Source: Haliclona indistincta (taxonomy: Eukaryota > Porifera > Demospongiae > Haplosclerida > Chalinidae). Taken from it: DNA of 64,000 nt. Where the stretch lies: NCBI GenBank assembly GCA_964017065.1, contig OZ024786.1, positions 10,607,047 to 10,671,046 of the forward strand, given 5' to 3'. Within the stretch, counting starts at the first letter, position 1. Each line of letters begins with the position of its first letter. Positions 51,490-62,331 of this stretch are shown piece by piece. The notes under the pieces are model-generated. The model was not told where the DNA came from. It made no database searches and saw only the letters and a list, made by a program, of their open reading frames with translations. A program made the position numbers and the translations under genes.

Positions 51490-52989
51490 ATGTTAGGCTT
51501 TCGTTGTCGAGCAAGACGGACGCGCCAGTTGTTACTGATACTCATCGCTGTTCTGGTCTGTTTCACGCTGCTTCTGAATCTTATGAACTCGAGTGCGGTC
51601 GTCGAGCAAATGGTTCTACCCAGCGCTGTTCTGTCTCCTAGACAAACGAGCTTTGCTGGAGGTAGCGCCCACGAAGATGACCGACCAACGCCCCCTCTCG
51701 ATCTTCCTGCAAATTTCTCAGCTGATTGCAGCGTTTTGCCGCCAAACTTTGGCGCGTCTAACAGATCTAGACACATAACTAGACATTCGCCTCAAATTTC
51801 TGCGTCATGTGAGCTACTCTTCCAAGGCAACTCTGATGAAAGAAGAAGAGTTCGCCAGTTACTGAAGGAGTGGAAAAACTCTGTTGAAGACAAGTTGTAT
51901 TTAAAACATCTCTCACTCAATTGTACCAAGACAAGAGAACTATTTTATAACAATTTTTACACCTCGAAAGTCGAAAGGGAATTTCCTTTAGCTTACATAT
52001 TTCTATATCACTACAAGGAGGGAGTGATACACCAGTATCTACGCCTACTCAAGGTGTTCTACCGTCCTCACAACGTGTACTGTATACATTTAGATGTCAA
52101 GTCGCCAATTTGGTGGAAAGTTTTAGTTGACAAATTCGCAAGTTGCTTTCCGAATATCATCATAGTATCCAAAGTCGACGTGGTGTACGCAACTGTTAGA
52201 ATTCTTCATGCTCATCTTACCTGCTTCAGAGAACTGTTAAAAACAAAACTACCTTGGAGGTATGCTATAAACTTGCACGGTACAGAGGTGCCTCTAGTGA
52301 CCAATAGAGTTCTAGTGGATTTGACAAGGAGCATGAATGGTGTCAACATTGTTGATAAGGGTATGAATTTAACTGAAGCTCGTGCAAAACATGCAAAGCG
52401 CAAGTTCAAGTACAGCATTACTTGGAACACAACTGGAAATCGATTTTATCGCAGGCGCTCAGATTTTCACACGCCTTTCAATATTACTTTGTTTAAAAGT
52501 GCAGCCTCGGCTAACAGTGCTCTGACTCGTGAATTCGTCGGCTTTATGCTGACTGATGCCCGTGCTAAGGCTCTTCATCGATATCTCCTCGATTTCGAGT
52601 CCGCGGTAGAGTTGTTTTTCAGTACAGTCAACCATTTTCCAGATGCTCCTGGAAATGTTTACTTGCTTGAAAAAGGTCGAAAGATGCCTCTTCTTGCTCA
52701 GAGAATATGGAAGGCTCAAACTCTAGATTATTCACCACTCTGCTTGGAGCGCAAACTGCACCATCGTATTTGCATCGTCAGTGCCAGCGACCTTCCTTGG
52801 CTCCGCTCGATCATGGACACAAGAACCTTCTATTTTCTGAACAAGTACTGGATTGAGTACGATCACGTGGTCATGGATTGCGTAGAGGACTTGCTGGTTC
52901 AGGAAAACGTTGAAGAGTATAGTCGAGATTGTACTAAGACTGAGACTGGACTAGAAAACCCATTACAAACAGAATTTATGATCACTTAA
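51490..52989 (+). CDS. Glycosyltransferase family 14 (GCNT-like), gene 1
   Basis: Single coding exon of 499 codons from ATG 51490. Residues 14-31 (LLLILIAVLVCFTLLLNL) form a type II signal anchor, so the catalytic part faces the Golgi lumen. The Branch domain starts FPLAYIFLYHYKEGVIHQYL, followed by YRPHNVYCIHLDVKSP, CFPNIIIVSK, LPWRYAINLHGTEVPLVTNR, RSMNGVN, HTPFNITLFKSAASANSALT, SAVELFFSTVNHFPDAPG (the Glu aligns with the catalytic base of GCNT1 in its DEYLWAT segment) and HRICIVSASDLPWL. These enzymes add beta-1,6 GlcNAc branches to glycans. The ATG follows TTTGCAG directly, so a 5' UTR or short first exon may be spliced on, as in gene 3. Nested in MTR intron 17, same strand. Confidence 0.85.
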   Translation: MLGFRCRARRTRQLLLILIAVLVCFTLLLNLMNSSAVVEQMVLPSAVLSPRQTSFAGGSAHEDDRPTPPLDLPANFSADCSVLPPNFGASNRSRHITRHSPQISASCELLFQGNSDERRRVRQLLKEWKNSVEDKLYLKHLSLNCTKTRELFYNNFYTSKVEREFPLAYIFLYHYKEGVIHQYLRLLKVFYRPHNVYCIHLDVKSPIWWKVLVDKFASCFPNIIIVSKVDVVYATVRILHAHLTCFRELLKTKLPWRYAINLHGTEVPLVTNRVLVDLTRSMNGVNIVDKGMNLTEARAKHAKRKFKYSITWNTTGNRFYRRRSDFHTPFNITLFKSAASANSALTREFVGFMLTDARAKALHRYLLDFESAVELFFSTVNHFPDAPGNVYLLEKGRKMPLLAQRIWKAQTLDYSPLCLERKLHHRICIVSASDLPWLRSIMDTRTFYFLNKYWIEYDHVVMDCVEDLLVQENVEEYSRDCTKTETGLENPLQTEFMIT

Positions 52990-53202
52990 TTTATTTATAC
53001 ATACTACCATGATGTTATTAGAGCTGCTCATATCACCATTGTATTCTGCTCAGCCATGATTCCATTTCACTGTCATAACATTCCAAAGACTGTGTAATAA
53101 TTTCTAAAAACCACTCAGAAACCACTATTTTGTTATGTACACTAGAAATTTGCTTTGTGCTGAGTCAAGCCTCAATGGAACTATTGTAGCTCAGTGGAGA
53201 TA

Positions 53203-53343
53203 CAGGCTTTTGCAGGTTGCTTGACCAAAAATTTTCTGCTAGCGCATGCGCACAGTACGTTTTCTGTACAATTGGTATACAGAAACACGCTATGCGCATG
53301 CACTAGCAGGAAATTATTTGGTCAAGCAACCTGCAAAACCCTG
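53203..53343. mobile_element. TA-flanked MITE, GGTTGCTTGACC family
   Basis: CAGGCTTTTGCAGGTTGCTTG at the left and CAAGCAACCTGCAAAACCCTG at the right, TA on each side. Centre CGCATGCGCACAGTACG. Copies at 49775-49915 and 57192-57352, all in MTR intron 17. Confidence 0.85.
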
Positions 53344-53624
53344 TAGTGTCTTCATTCTCCCAAATCTTCAATGTCATTAGCTAACGTGTTAATTTGACTT
53401 TATGTCTCTACAATTATTAACACATTGGCGTTTCAGCATTACTGGGACGGGAAGGAAAAGTGTTATCAGCACGTTCTCAGTTTATTAATAATTTTTAATA
53501 ACTTTATTGATTGACCGCATGCAACTCGCGGCGGCATTCCACGTTCTGCTGTTTTAGCTGCAGATTACTCATGTAGACGTTACGCTGTTCAGAGGTGAGG
53601 TAACTAGGAGCTCTCCTGTGTGAC

Positions 53625-55073
53625 ATGCGTGTGTTCTGTCGCTGTACTACACAGATGCGTGGAAGGCGAAAGTCGCTGGTGTCTGTGCTGGCCGTCTGTT
53701 CGCTCCTGGTTGGGTTCGTCCCGTTCTTTCTCATGATGGGAGCGACGCCAAGAAACTTCTTCAGTACAATTCACAGAACAGCGCGCTACTCGTTCACCTT
53801 CGTGGACGAAGCCCTTCGCACACCGCGACTTCCAAGGAGTGCTGATTGCAACGTCCTGCCTCCAGACTTCAGCACGCCGTCCCGACGTCTGACAAGACAT
53901 TCCCCGACACTGAACGCATCCTGCGACCTCCTGTTCAGCGGGGACGTGAACGAACGAGTCAGAGTGCGACAGATGATGGAGAGTTGGAATAACTCTGTCA
54001 CTGACCAGCGGTTTTTGACGGACCTTTCATCTGATTGTCCAAAAACAAGACAATCTTTCTATGACAATTTCTACACTTCTAGAGCAGAGAGAGACTTCCC
54101 CTTGGCCTACATATTTCTTGTACATCACAAAGAGGGAGTGATTCAGCAGTATTTGCGTCTCCTCAAAGTTCTCTATCGACCACACAACGTGTACTGCATC
54201 CATTTGGACGCCAAGTCACCCATTTGGTGGAAACTTTTAATCAAGGAGTTCTCTGCATGTTTCTCGAACATCATCATCGCATCCGAAAGTGTTGATGTAG
54301 TGTACGGCACAGTGAAAATTCTTCATGCTCACTTGAGCTGTTTTCATGAACTGCAACAAACCGAGCTACCTTGGCGGTATGCAATAAACTTGCACGGAAC
54401 CGAACTACCTCTCGCAACGAACAGAGAGTTGGTGGACCTCACTCGATCCATGAATGGTCTCAATATTATCGACGTAGGAGAGAACATAACCAATTCTAAT
54501 GCAAGCCACGTTAGACGTAAACTTCATCTTAGCGTTTCTTGGAACGACAAAGGAACACGTATTTATCACAGTCGCAGCAGTAATATTCACACTCCATTCA
54601 ACATTACCCTATTCAAAGGTGCCAATTCAGCCAACAGTGCTCTGTCACGGGAATTCGTGAACTTTATGTTAACCGATGAACGCGCCAAGAGCCTAGTTCA
54701 TTTTCTTCATGATTTTGAGTCTGCCGTAGAGTTTTACTTCAGTACTGTTAACCATTTTCCAGATGCTCCTGGAAATGCATATTTATTGAAAAAGGGACAG
54801 AGGAGGCCTCTTCTAGTTCACAGGATCTGGCACTTTCAAAACACCAGCCGTTGTATAGAAAGCAAATGGCACCATCGGATTTGTATAGTCAGTGCCAGCG
54901 ATCTTCCATGGCTGAAGAGAGGGATGGATAGTGGGAACTTCTATTTCATGAACAAGTATTGGATGGAGTATGATCATGTAGTGATGGACTGCATGGAGAA
55001 TCTACTGTTACAGAAGAATGTGAACGAGTATGGTCATGATTGCAATTCTGGTATTTATAATCATATTCATTAG
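53625..55073 (+). CDS. Glycosyltransferase family 14 (GCNT-like), gene 2
   Basis: Single exon, 482 codons from ATG 53625; a second ATG at 53655, straight after CTACACAG, gives 472 and matches the start context of gene 1. Signal anchor at residues 17-37 (LVSVLAVCSLLVGFVPFFLM). Branch-domain blocks as in gene 1: FPLAYIFLVHHKEGVIQQYL, YRPHNVYCIHLDAKSPIWWK, LPWRYAINLHGTELPLATNR, SAVEFYFSTVNHFPDAPG with the putative catalytic Glu, HRICIVSASDLPWLKRGMD. Clear tandem paralogue of gene 1 (long identical blocks). Several NxS/T sites (e.g. NASC, NNSV, NITL). Golgi enzyme by family. No lesions. Confidence 0.85.
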   Translation: MRVFCRCTTQMRGRRKSLVSVLAVCSLLVGFVPFFLMMGATPRNFFSTIHRTARYSFTFVDEALRTPRLPRSADCNVLPPDFSTPSRRLTRHSPTLNASCDLLFSGDVNERVRVRQMMESWNNSVTDQRFLTDLSSDCPKTRQSFYDNFYTSRAERDFPLAYIFLVHHKEGVIQQYLRLLKVLYRPHNVYCIHLDAKSPIWWKLLIKEFSACFSNIIIASESVDVVYGTVKILHAHLSCFHELQQTELPWRYAINLHGTELPLATNRELVDLTRSMNGLNIIDVGENITNSNASHVRRKLHLSVSWNDKGTRIYHSRSSNIHTPFNITLFKGANSANSALSREFVNFMLTDERAKSLVHFLHDFESAVEFYFSTVNHFPDAPGNAYLLKKGQRRPLLVHRIWHFQNTSRCIESKWHHRICIVSASDLPWLKRGMDSGNFYFMNKYWMEYDHVVMDCMENLLLQKNVNEYGHDCNSGIYNHIH

Positions 55074-55243
55074 TATACATTTGCAAATACGTAGGGCGTG
55101 TCGTGTGGATCTACGTACGTACGTAAACTGGCGCGCATCTCTCCCGGCATGCCTATAGCTAGTGGTTGAGAATCACGGTTTAGCGTTTCCTCTACCAGGC
55201 CTCAGCTGAATACACGTGTCTGAAAGCTTCCGTTGCTAACAAG

Positions 55244-56901
55244 ATGACCTTGGGTGAGTTTACAGTAGCTAGTACGGCTTCTACATATGGTACTTCCTTA
55301 TTAGCGTTCTGTGGGTGTAAACCCGTTGGCTATGTACACATTGGTCATTCTAGCAACAATTGGTTGCATAGTGACAGAAAACTATATCCTCCTTTTTTCC
55401 AGGCTCCAAGCAGTGTCGCTCCAGATGTGTTCTTCTCTTCCTTACAGTTCTGTGCTTAATTCTTGTCTATATTCTATTCAATAACCCTGTTTCTCAAAGA
55501 AATTCAAGCACTGTATTCATTGTTTCACTGCACAACGTAAACGGTCAGCAACTTTCACGGGTCGCTGAAACTGATTGGTCACGATTGGATGTCACGGTGA
55601 CTAACCTGTCTAGACACTGGGAAAAGTACGATAGAAAATCTGCACCCATCACTAGAATACTTGATGTTAAATCACGGCACGAAGTTCGTCGCGAGCTTTG
55701 CTATGCTAAGGGAAAAACATTTCTTCCCAGGGGACAATGGGCAAAGACAACTTGCCATCGTGCTGCTCTTGGTAACACCACCGCTGTACAGCAACTATAC
55801 AGTATTTCAAAACCAGAAAATATTTCCGACCAGCAATACATCTCTAACATGATGAACTGTACTATACTCAATGAATATCTGCAGTCTTTTGAACCCTACA
55901 CGTCACTTGAGGAAAAAGAGTTTCCGCTTGCCTTTGTCATGATTTTTGCCTATAGAGACAAGCTGTTGCAGCAATACATGCGGCAATTGAGGCTACTGTA
56001 CAGGTCTCACAATGTGTACTGCATTCATATCGACAAGAAGGCACCGGAATGGTGGATTGAAGGTATTCAGTCAATGGTCAAGTGTCTTTCGAATGTTGTG
56101 TTTATCGATGACCCTGTCAAAGTCTGGTTTCGTCATTGGAGTCTGTTAGAAGCTCAGTTACGCTGTTATAGCGTTTTGCTGGATCTCGAAGAACCGATTT
56201 GGAAGTATGGAATAACCGTGAAAGGTGTTGAGCTGCCTTTGGTTACGAACAGAGAGATGGTGAATTACTTGAGAACGCGGAACAACAGAGTTGTCCTGCC
56301 AAAAGTTGTGAATCCTCAGGGCTTGTTTACAAGTCAGGTTATACTTGATCAGGTGGTTGCTAAGACCAAACTGATGAACGGCATAGCACGGCTTACTAAA
56401 ATTCTGCTTCCTCCTGTTCCAAATGGAGTTCAACTATATCGATCTTTCGAAGAATCAGTCGGCGCAGCTTTACCGAGAGACTTCATTGAATTTTCTTTAG
56501 CCGATGACCGCTCTTTAGATCTGCGTCAGTACTTGAGGTCAGTCCAAGCAGCTGAAGATTTTTATTATCAAACTGTCAACCAACTCACAAATCCAGCTCC
56601 ACCTGGTCAAGTGCTTGAGAACAGCGAGACTCCGCCCATCATTTACATGTACCAAGATAAAAATCATACCTGCGTTGTCGGGAATTATCTCAACTTTGAC
56701 AAGTGTACAGTTCGAAGGAAACAGCTGCACAGAGTCATGATGCTGTCCGACAAGAAAGAACATTTCTTTTATCACAAATACTTGCTGACTTATGATGGTG
56801 TAGTCATTGGTTGTCTGGAAGAGAAACTAAAATTGAAAAACAAGAGAGAATTTTTAGCTGACTGTGAGAAAATTTTTACCAATGAGCAGATTGTACATTG
56901 A
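55244..56901 (+). CDS. Glycosyltransferase family 14 (GCNT-like), gene 3
   Basis: Two exons: 55244-55253 (ATG ACC TTG G) and 55403-56901, joined G|GC, giving MTLGSKQCRSRCVLLFLTVL and a 502-codon protein with a signal anchor at 13-28. The Branch domain is more divergent: FPLAFVMIFAYRDKLLQQYM, YRSHNVYCIHIDKKAPEWWI, WKYGITVKGVELPLVTNREM, QAAEDFYYQTVNQL (Glu kept), and a C-terminal part CVVGNYLNFDKCTVRRKQLH. A different insertion KTKLMNGIARLTKILLPPVP lies before the YRSFEESVGAALPRDF block. Substrate may differ from genes 1 and 2. Taking the 438-residue frame without exon 1 would lose the membrane anchor. Stop TGA at 56899-56901; its last ~230 bases and 3' flank are duplicated downstream. Confidence 0.85.
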
Positions 56902-57191
56902 AGTTTTTGGTTTTATTTTTGATGACAATATGGTGCCTGCAATAGATTAAATTCTTGAGCAATTTTTACTAATTCGATTCAATACAGCATACTAATTTCA
57001 TGGAATGTACTTTGTTGTTGGCAGGGGCGTATCTACAAGGGTGCTTTCAGCAAGCTATGAAAACAGTTGCTATATCACCAATAATATTCTTAAAATCTGG
57101 GGTGGACTCAGCAGTGTTGATCAAAAACCACAGTCATGTAATCACTCCTTTGTGTATAATAGTGCTCTTTGTCAATGCTGTTTTGTGTATA

Positions 57192-57352
57192 CAGGTTTTG
57201 CAGGTTGCTTGACCAAAATTTTTTTACTGGCAGCATGCACACAGTACATTTTCTGTACAGTACATTTTCACAGTACATTTTCAGTATACAGAAACAGGCT
57301 GTGGGCATGTGCTAGCAGGAAATTGTTTGGTCAAGCTACCTGCAAAACCCTG
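57192..57352. mobile_element. TA-flanked MITE, GGTTGCTTGACC family, third copy
   Basis: CAGGTTTTGCAGGTTGCTTGA to CAAGCTACCTGCAAAACCCTG with TA flanks. An internal ACAGTACATTTTC is triplicated, making it longer than the other copies. It is absent at the equivalent place in the duplicated downstream segment. Confidence 0.85.
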
Positions 57353-58230
57353 TAACTAACAATTGTGAGTGTGAGGACCATCCTTATTCAAATCATAGAT
57401 ACCCCACTGGTTGGTACCACTGTTCAAATGCCCTAGCTTTCTTGTGACACGGGGCATGATTTTATAATTTATTTGTGCTCTGTTGCTGAATTGGAGACAT
57501 GATATGTTCAATTTGTGCACAACATAGGAATTGTTCACAATAATAGATCCATGGATGGAATTTTGCTGTAATCTGCAAAGTTTGATTCCCAGAAAACACA
57601 GCACAATAATAACCTATGCCCAGAAGCAGTACAACACTGTTGTCCCAGCACAAGCTACCTGTTGTTAGTATGATAAAATGGTGTTTCATTTGTTGTTTGG
57701 TGTTGTGTCTGTCTATGCATAGCATTGTGTACATATGATTTAGACTCCATTCCATCACTGAGTGTAATCATGTCAAATACCATTCAAGTATGTTTTTGAC
57801 ATGAAAATAATCAACTACTTCTGTTATCTGCATTGTTTGTCTTTTTCATGGGTATGCTTACTGAATCGTAACTGAATTAAACTCATTTGCTCATGGTGGT
57901 TTGAATGTATACATAAACATAGTCTCATGCATGTAAAATCATTAGTAGCATATCATCAGTAGTATAATCAGTGCTGTAACAAGGCGTAGTCCGACCCATC
58001 ACATACTGGATAGGGTCAGGGACACTCGAGCTGTCACTATAGAATTTGCACTACACAATAAATATGTGATGTATGTAGTTCATCACACTTGGGGTTAATG
58101 ATCTGACAGTGGTCTCTACATGCTGTGGTAACTGAATTATGGTTTATAGAGAATAATAGAGTTGCAGACAGGCTGCTGTGCTGCAGCTCAATTCAAGCAG
58201 TTAGCAGTTTCATGGGCCTTTGTGCTTGCT

Positions 58231-58460
58231 GCGTTGTCGGGAATTATCTAAACTTTGACAAGTGTACAGTTCGAAGGAAACAGCTGCACAGAGTCATGAT
58301 GCTGTCCGACAAAAAGGAACATTTCTTTTATCACAAATACTTGCTGACTTATGATGGTGTAGTCATAGGTTGTCTGGAGGAGAAACTAAAATTGAAAAAC
58401 AAGAGAGAATTTTTAGCTGACTGTGAAAAAGTTTTTACCAAAGAGCAGATTGTACATTGA
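58231..58460 (+). pseudogene. Duplicated 3' end of glycosyltransferase gene 3
   Basis: CVVGNYLNFDKCTVRRKQLH… to …EQIVH stop, 76 codons nearly identical to the end of gene 3 (two replacements, I to V and N to K near the end). The frame is intact but the catalytic domain is missing. It is part of a direct duplication: 56671-57060 matches 58231-58630 and 57600-58220 matches 58690-59300; the second copy lacks ~480 bases including the MITE at 57192. A further frame-open lead-in (58125-58230) is not conserved coding. Confidence 0.8.
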
Positions 58461-58469
58461 ATTTTTAGA

Positions 58470-60080
58470 TTTTATTTTTGACCACATGCAATAGTTAAAA
58501 TTCTTTTACTAACAATAGCAATGCAGCATACTGATTTCATAGAATGTACTTTGTAGTTAGCAGAGGCATATATCTACAAGGGTGCTATGAAAACAGTTGT
58601 TTTGTCACTATTCATATTCATAACTTTTGGGCTGGACTCAGCAGTGCATGGAATTCGCTGTAATCTGCAAATTTGATTCCTATGAAAGCACAACACAATA
58701 ATAAACTATGCCTGGAAGCAGTACAACAGTGTTGTCACAGCACAAGCTACCTGTTGTTAGTATGATAAAATGGTGTTTCATTTGCTGTTTAGTGTTGCGT
58801 CTGTCTATGTGTACATACGATTTAGACTCCATTCCATCACTGAGTATATCATGACAAATACCATTCAAGTATATTTTCAAAATGAAAATAATCAGCTACT
58901 TCTGTCAGCTGCATTGTTTGTCTTTTTCATGGGTATGCTTACTGAATCGTAACTGAATTAAATCTATTTCCTTGTGGTGGTTTGAATGTATACATAAACA
59001 TAGTCTCATGCATGTAAAATCATTAGTAGCATATCGTCAGTAGTATAATCATTGTTGTAACAAGGCGTAGTCCGACCCATCGCATACTGGATAGGGTCAG
59101 GGACACTCGAGCTGTCACTATAGAATTTGCACTACACAATAATTATGTGATGTATGTAGTTTATCACACTTGGGGTTAATAATGTAACTGTCGTCTCTAC
59201 ATGCTGTGGTAACTGAATTATGGTTTACAACGAAGAGTAGAGTCTGTTGTGCTGCAGCTCAATTCAAGCAGTTAGCAGTTTCCTGGGCCTTTGTGCTTGT
59301 TACGCACAAGGCTCCATCCATTGGAAATGATGCAAGGCAATGCTGCAATCTCGTGTATGACTCGTGTATGCTGGTGTCCCAACCCTATCCAGCATGCGAT
59401 CGGTCGGGCTACGCTAGCTGACTAGTGTGAGATTGGTAGAAGTGGCTGTTTCCTAATATGGATACTTTTATCATAGTCAGTGTATCTGTTAGCCCTGTGT
59501 TCAACAATACTAGAACAGATCCTTGTGTATACCATTGCATCTGATAGCCTGCTTTGTTTCAGTGAGGCTAGAATAGATTGTCTGTTATCTTAACAGCATT
59601 CCTTCATCATAGCATGTTCCTGTTAGCGGCTAGTCTCAAGTTTAACTGGTCTATGGTACTCTATGCATGTAACATTGGTTTGAGAATAGGTGCCCTCCTA
59701 AAAGCCTTTCTTTTGGTAATAAAGTTTCATTTGAGGATTTATGGTACTGACCACACAAGCGTGTCCTGATGTTTGTACAGAATGCTTTTACTGTTTGGAA
59801 GTTGGCATTACCTATAGCGTTTTCAGAATGTAATTGTGCCCTAATTTTCCAAAAAGGACCATGTGCCCTACTACTACTTTGAGAATTTCTCAAAAATGTG
59901 CAGCTTACCTTAGCAGAGCTGAGAATGTTTAGCTTTATTGATCCTTTAGTAATCTTTTAGTGCAACAGCTTTGCTAAGATACCAGTTAGCTGACTATTTT
60001 TGGGCAATTCTCAAAACATTAAAATACATTTTTCTGCTGTATACTAGATTCCTATAGGTACATGTAGCTACATGACATGA
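58470..60080. repeat. Second half of the gene 3 downstream duplication; no gene
   Basis: 58470-59300 is the second copy of the segment downstream of gene 3 (blocks GTCTGTCTATG, CATAAACATAGTCTCATGC, GGATAGGGTCAGGGACACTCG at 58010 and 59091). 59300-60080 is gene-free AT-rich intron. Confidence 0.7.
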
Positions 60081-60262
60081 CACTCTCTCTCTCTCTCTGT
60101 CATTCTCTCTCTACTCCCTCTCCCCTCCCTCCCTCTCCCCTCCCTCTCCTCTCCCTCCCTCTCCCCTCCCTCTCCTCCCTCCCTCCCTCCCCTCCCTCCC
60201 TCCCTCCCTCCCTCTCTCTCTCCCTCCCTCTCTCTCGATCCCCCCTCCCTCCCCCTCTCTCT
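60081..60262 (+). repeat. Pyrimidine-rich (CTCC)n tract before MTR exon 18
   Basis: About 180 bases of nearly uninterrupted C/T on the sense strand, ending ~15 bases before the exon 18 acceptor. ORFs through it on both strands are low-complexity artefacts. Confidence 0.95.
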
Positions 60263-60277
60263 CTTCTCCCAACTCAG

Positions 60278-62131
60278 GCAACTTCCTCTCAACGCAAAGT
60301 TGAGATATGCACGCGATCGTACAATCTTCTAGTGAGCAAGCTCCAGTTCAATCCGAATGACATCATCTTTGATCCTAACATCCTGACCATTGCTACTGGT
60401 ATGGAGGAGCATAACAAGTACGGAATATCATTCATGGAAGCTACTAAACGCATCAAGGTACGTCAGATATTATTCCTCACTGACTATAAATTATTTTGTA
60501 CATTATGACTTGCATGTAGATGTTTGCCTCTTGCTAGTGATTGAGGTTAGGGCAGACTTCCCAGAATTTATACAATAATACATTTGACCTTTGCTGAACT
60601 ATAAACAGCCTGCATCTCTAGATATTTATTTTGTAGCGCTTATGTCGAAATTATTTCTCTCTGTCTCTCTCCTTCCCTCCCTCCTCTCCCTCCCTCCTTC
60701 TCTCCTTTCCTCCTTCCCTCCATCCCCCATCCCCCCTCCTTCCCCCTCCCCCCTTTCCCCTCCCTCTCTCTTCCTCTCCCCTCTCTCTCTCACTCACTCT
60801 CTCGCTCTCTCACTCACTCTCGCGCTCTCCCTCTCTCTCCTTCCCTCCCTCCCTCTCCCTCACTCCCTCTCCCTCCCTCCTCCCCCTCCCTCCCTCCCTC
60901 CCTCCTCCCCCTCCCTCCCTCCCTCCTCCCCCTCCCTCCTCCCTCCTCCCCCTCCCTCCCTCCTCCCTCCCTCTTCCTCCCTCCCTCTCCCCCCCTCTCT
61001 CTTCCTCCCTCCAGGGCATGCTAAAGGGAGCCCGAGTGAGTGGTGGTTTGTCCAACTTCTCGTTCTCATTTCGCGGTAAAGAGACCATACGAGAAGCAAT
61101 GCACAGTGTGTTCCTGTACCATGCTATTGAGGTGGGGTCCATGTCATACACAACCACATACATGTGTACAGCGCTTTGAATAGATCTTGCAACGCCACAG
61201 TCAAAGCGGAAGTAATACGTTGACCTATCAAACACGGCTGGTCACGTGTGGGCCTGCATCAGAGAATTGAAGCGCGTGATTGATTGGTCAACGTAAGAAA
61301 ACGTGTTACTTCCGCTTTGACTGTGGCGTTGCAAGATCTATTCAAAGCGCTGTACTTGTTTATTCAAATTATTTGTTCACTTGTATGGTATGTATATGGT
61401 GTATGTATATGGTATGTCAGCTGTGTCTATGAATGTTGATTCTTTATTTGTATATTTTGCCTCCTGTGTAGACACAATACACAATACATTGTATTGCTAC
61501 ACTGCATTGTATTGCTACACTGCATTGTATTATTGCTAACCAAGTTGCTTGTGTCAAGATTATTATTAAATCAAAACTGACAAATTTTGTTTGAAGTTGG
61601 TCAAGGTATTTTGATTATAATTATTGGGAGTATACCATCCTATAGCTGGTACATGTATCTTTGCATGCTTTTAAATTTCATGAATGGAAGGATTTGTAAA
61701 GAATTTGTATATTTGTGGTTGCTAGTTTACAATGTGTCACAATGGTCTATGATGATGATTTAAATTTCAATGCAACGTGATGCAGAAATAGATCAAATGT
61801 CTATATCTTGATCCAACACAGAGCTAGCCCCCCCGTCACATAAAAAAAGCCTTTGAAAACACATTTAGTAGGAACCTATAGCGTACATGTCCTGATATTG
61901 TACATGTACATGTACAACTCGGTGCTCAATATGCTTCATATTTATCTACGACATAGGTGGTATGAACCAATAATTCAAATTGTCTGTCACACTAAAGCTA
62001 AGTCGTGTTTTTTTAATATTACTTTTATGTGTTAGGCTGGTATGGACATGGGGATAGTCAATGCTGGGAACCTGCCTGTGTACAGTGATATACCTACCAA
62101 CCTACTGGACATGTGCGAGGACCTGCTGTGG
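60278..62131 (+). CDS. MTR: Methionine synthase, exons 18-20, cut by gap
   Basis: Exons 60278-60457 ([51 protein letters not shown]), 61015-61131 ([37 protein letters not shown]) and 62036-62131 ([20 protein letters not shown]…CEDLLW). They complete the folate barrel: N-D-I-I-F-D-P-N and S-G-G-L-S-N-x-S-F-S-F-R are conserved in MetH enzymes. All twenty exons add to 1911 bases, exactly 637 codons. Exon 20 runs directly into N bases, so its donor is unseen. The cap, cobalamin-binding (DxHxxG) and SAM-binding activation domains should follow and are missing. Confidence 0.95.
60655..61010 (+). repeat. Pyrimidine-rich tract before MTR exon 19
   Basis: Some 350 bases of C/T (CTCC, CCTT, CTCT, TCAC) run right up to the exon 19 acceptor CCAG at 61011-61014. 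Low-complexity ORFs in it are rejected. Confidence 0.95.
61169..61352. mobile_element. TA-flanked palindromic MITE in MTR intron 19
   Basis: CAGCGCTTTGAATAGATCTTG at the left, CAAGATCTATTCAAAGCGCTG at the right, TA on both sides. Arms of ~50 bases, near perfect (through CACAGTCAAAGCGGAAGTAA). 184 bp. Confidence 0.85.
61353..62035. other. MTR intron 19, remainder
   Basis: AT-rich, with three tandem ATTGTATTGCTACACTGC-like units around 61488-61530 and a run of ACATGTACATGTACA at 61900-61914. No gene. Confidence 0.6.
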
Positions 62132-62331
62132 NNNNNNNNNNNNNNNNNNNNNNNNNNNNNNNNNNNNNNNNNNNNNNNNNNNNNNNNNNNNNNNNNNNNN
62201 NNNNNNNNNNNNNNNNNNNNNNNNNNNNNNNNNNNNNNNNNNNNNNNNNNNNNNNNNNNNNNNNNNNNNNNNNNNNNNNNNNNNNNNNNNNNNNNNNNNN
62301 NNNNNNNNNNNNNNNNNNNNNNNNNNNNNNN
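62132..62331. other. Assembly gap (200 N)
   Basis: Exactly 200 unspecified bases, a round number that suggests a placeholder. Human-type MTR needs about 600 more residues (at least 1.8 kb of exons plus introns) between CEDLLW and the last exon; none is visible in 62332-62639, so the real gap must be larger than drawn or exons were lost. ORFs drawn across it are meaningless. Confidence 0.99.

Larger units (their letters stand above)
49568..60277 (+). other. MTR intron 17, 10.7 kb, hosting three glycosyltransferase genes
   Basis: Exon 17 ends FDEEGQ and exon 18 resumes [18 protein letters not shown], contiguous in the MTR protein. Between them lie three intact GT14 genes in the same orientation as MTR, a duplicated fragment of the third, and several MITEs, annotated separately. 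Confidence 0.85.

Noticed and set aside
60068..61235. Pro/Ser/Leu-rich and Gly/Glu/Arg-rich ORFs
   Set aside because: Low-complexity translation of pyrimidine-rich repeats around MTR exons 18 and 19.
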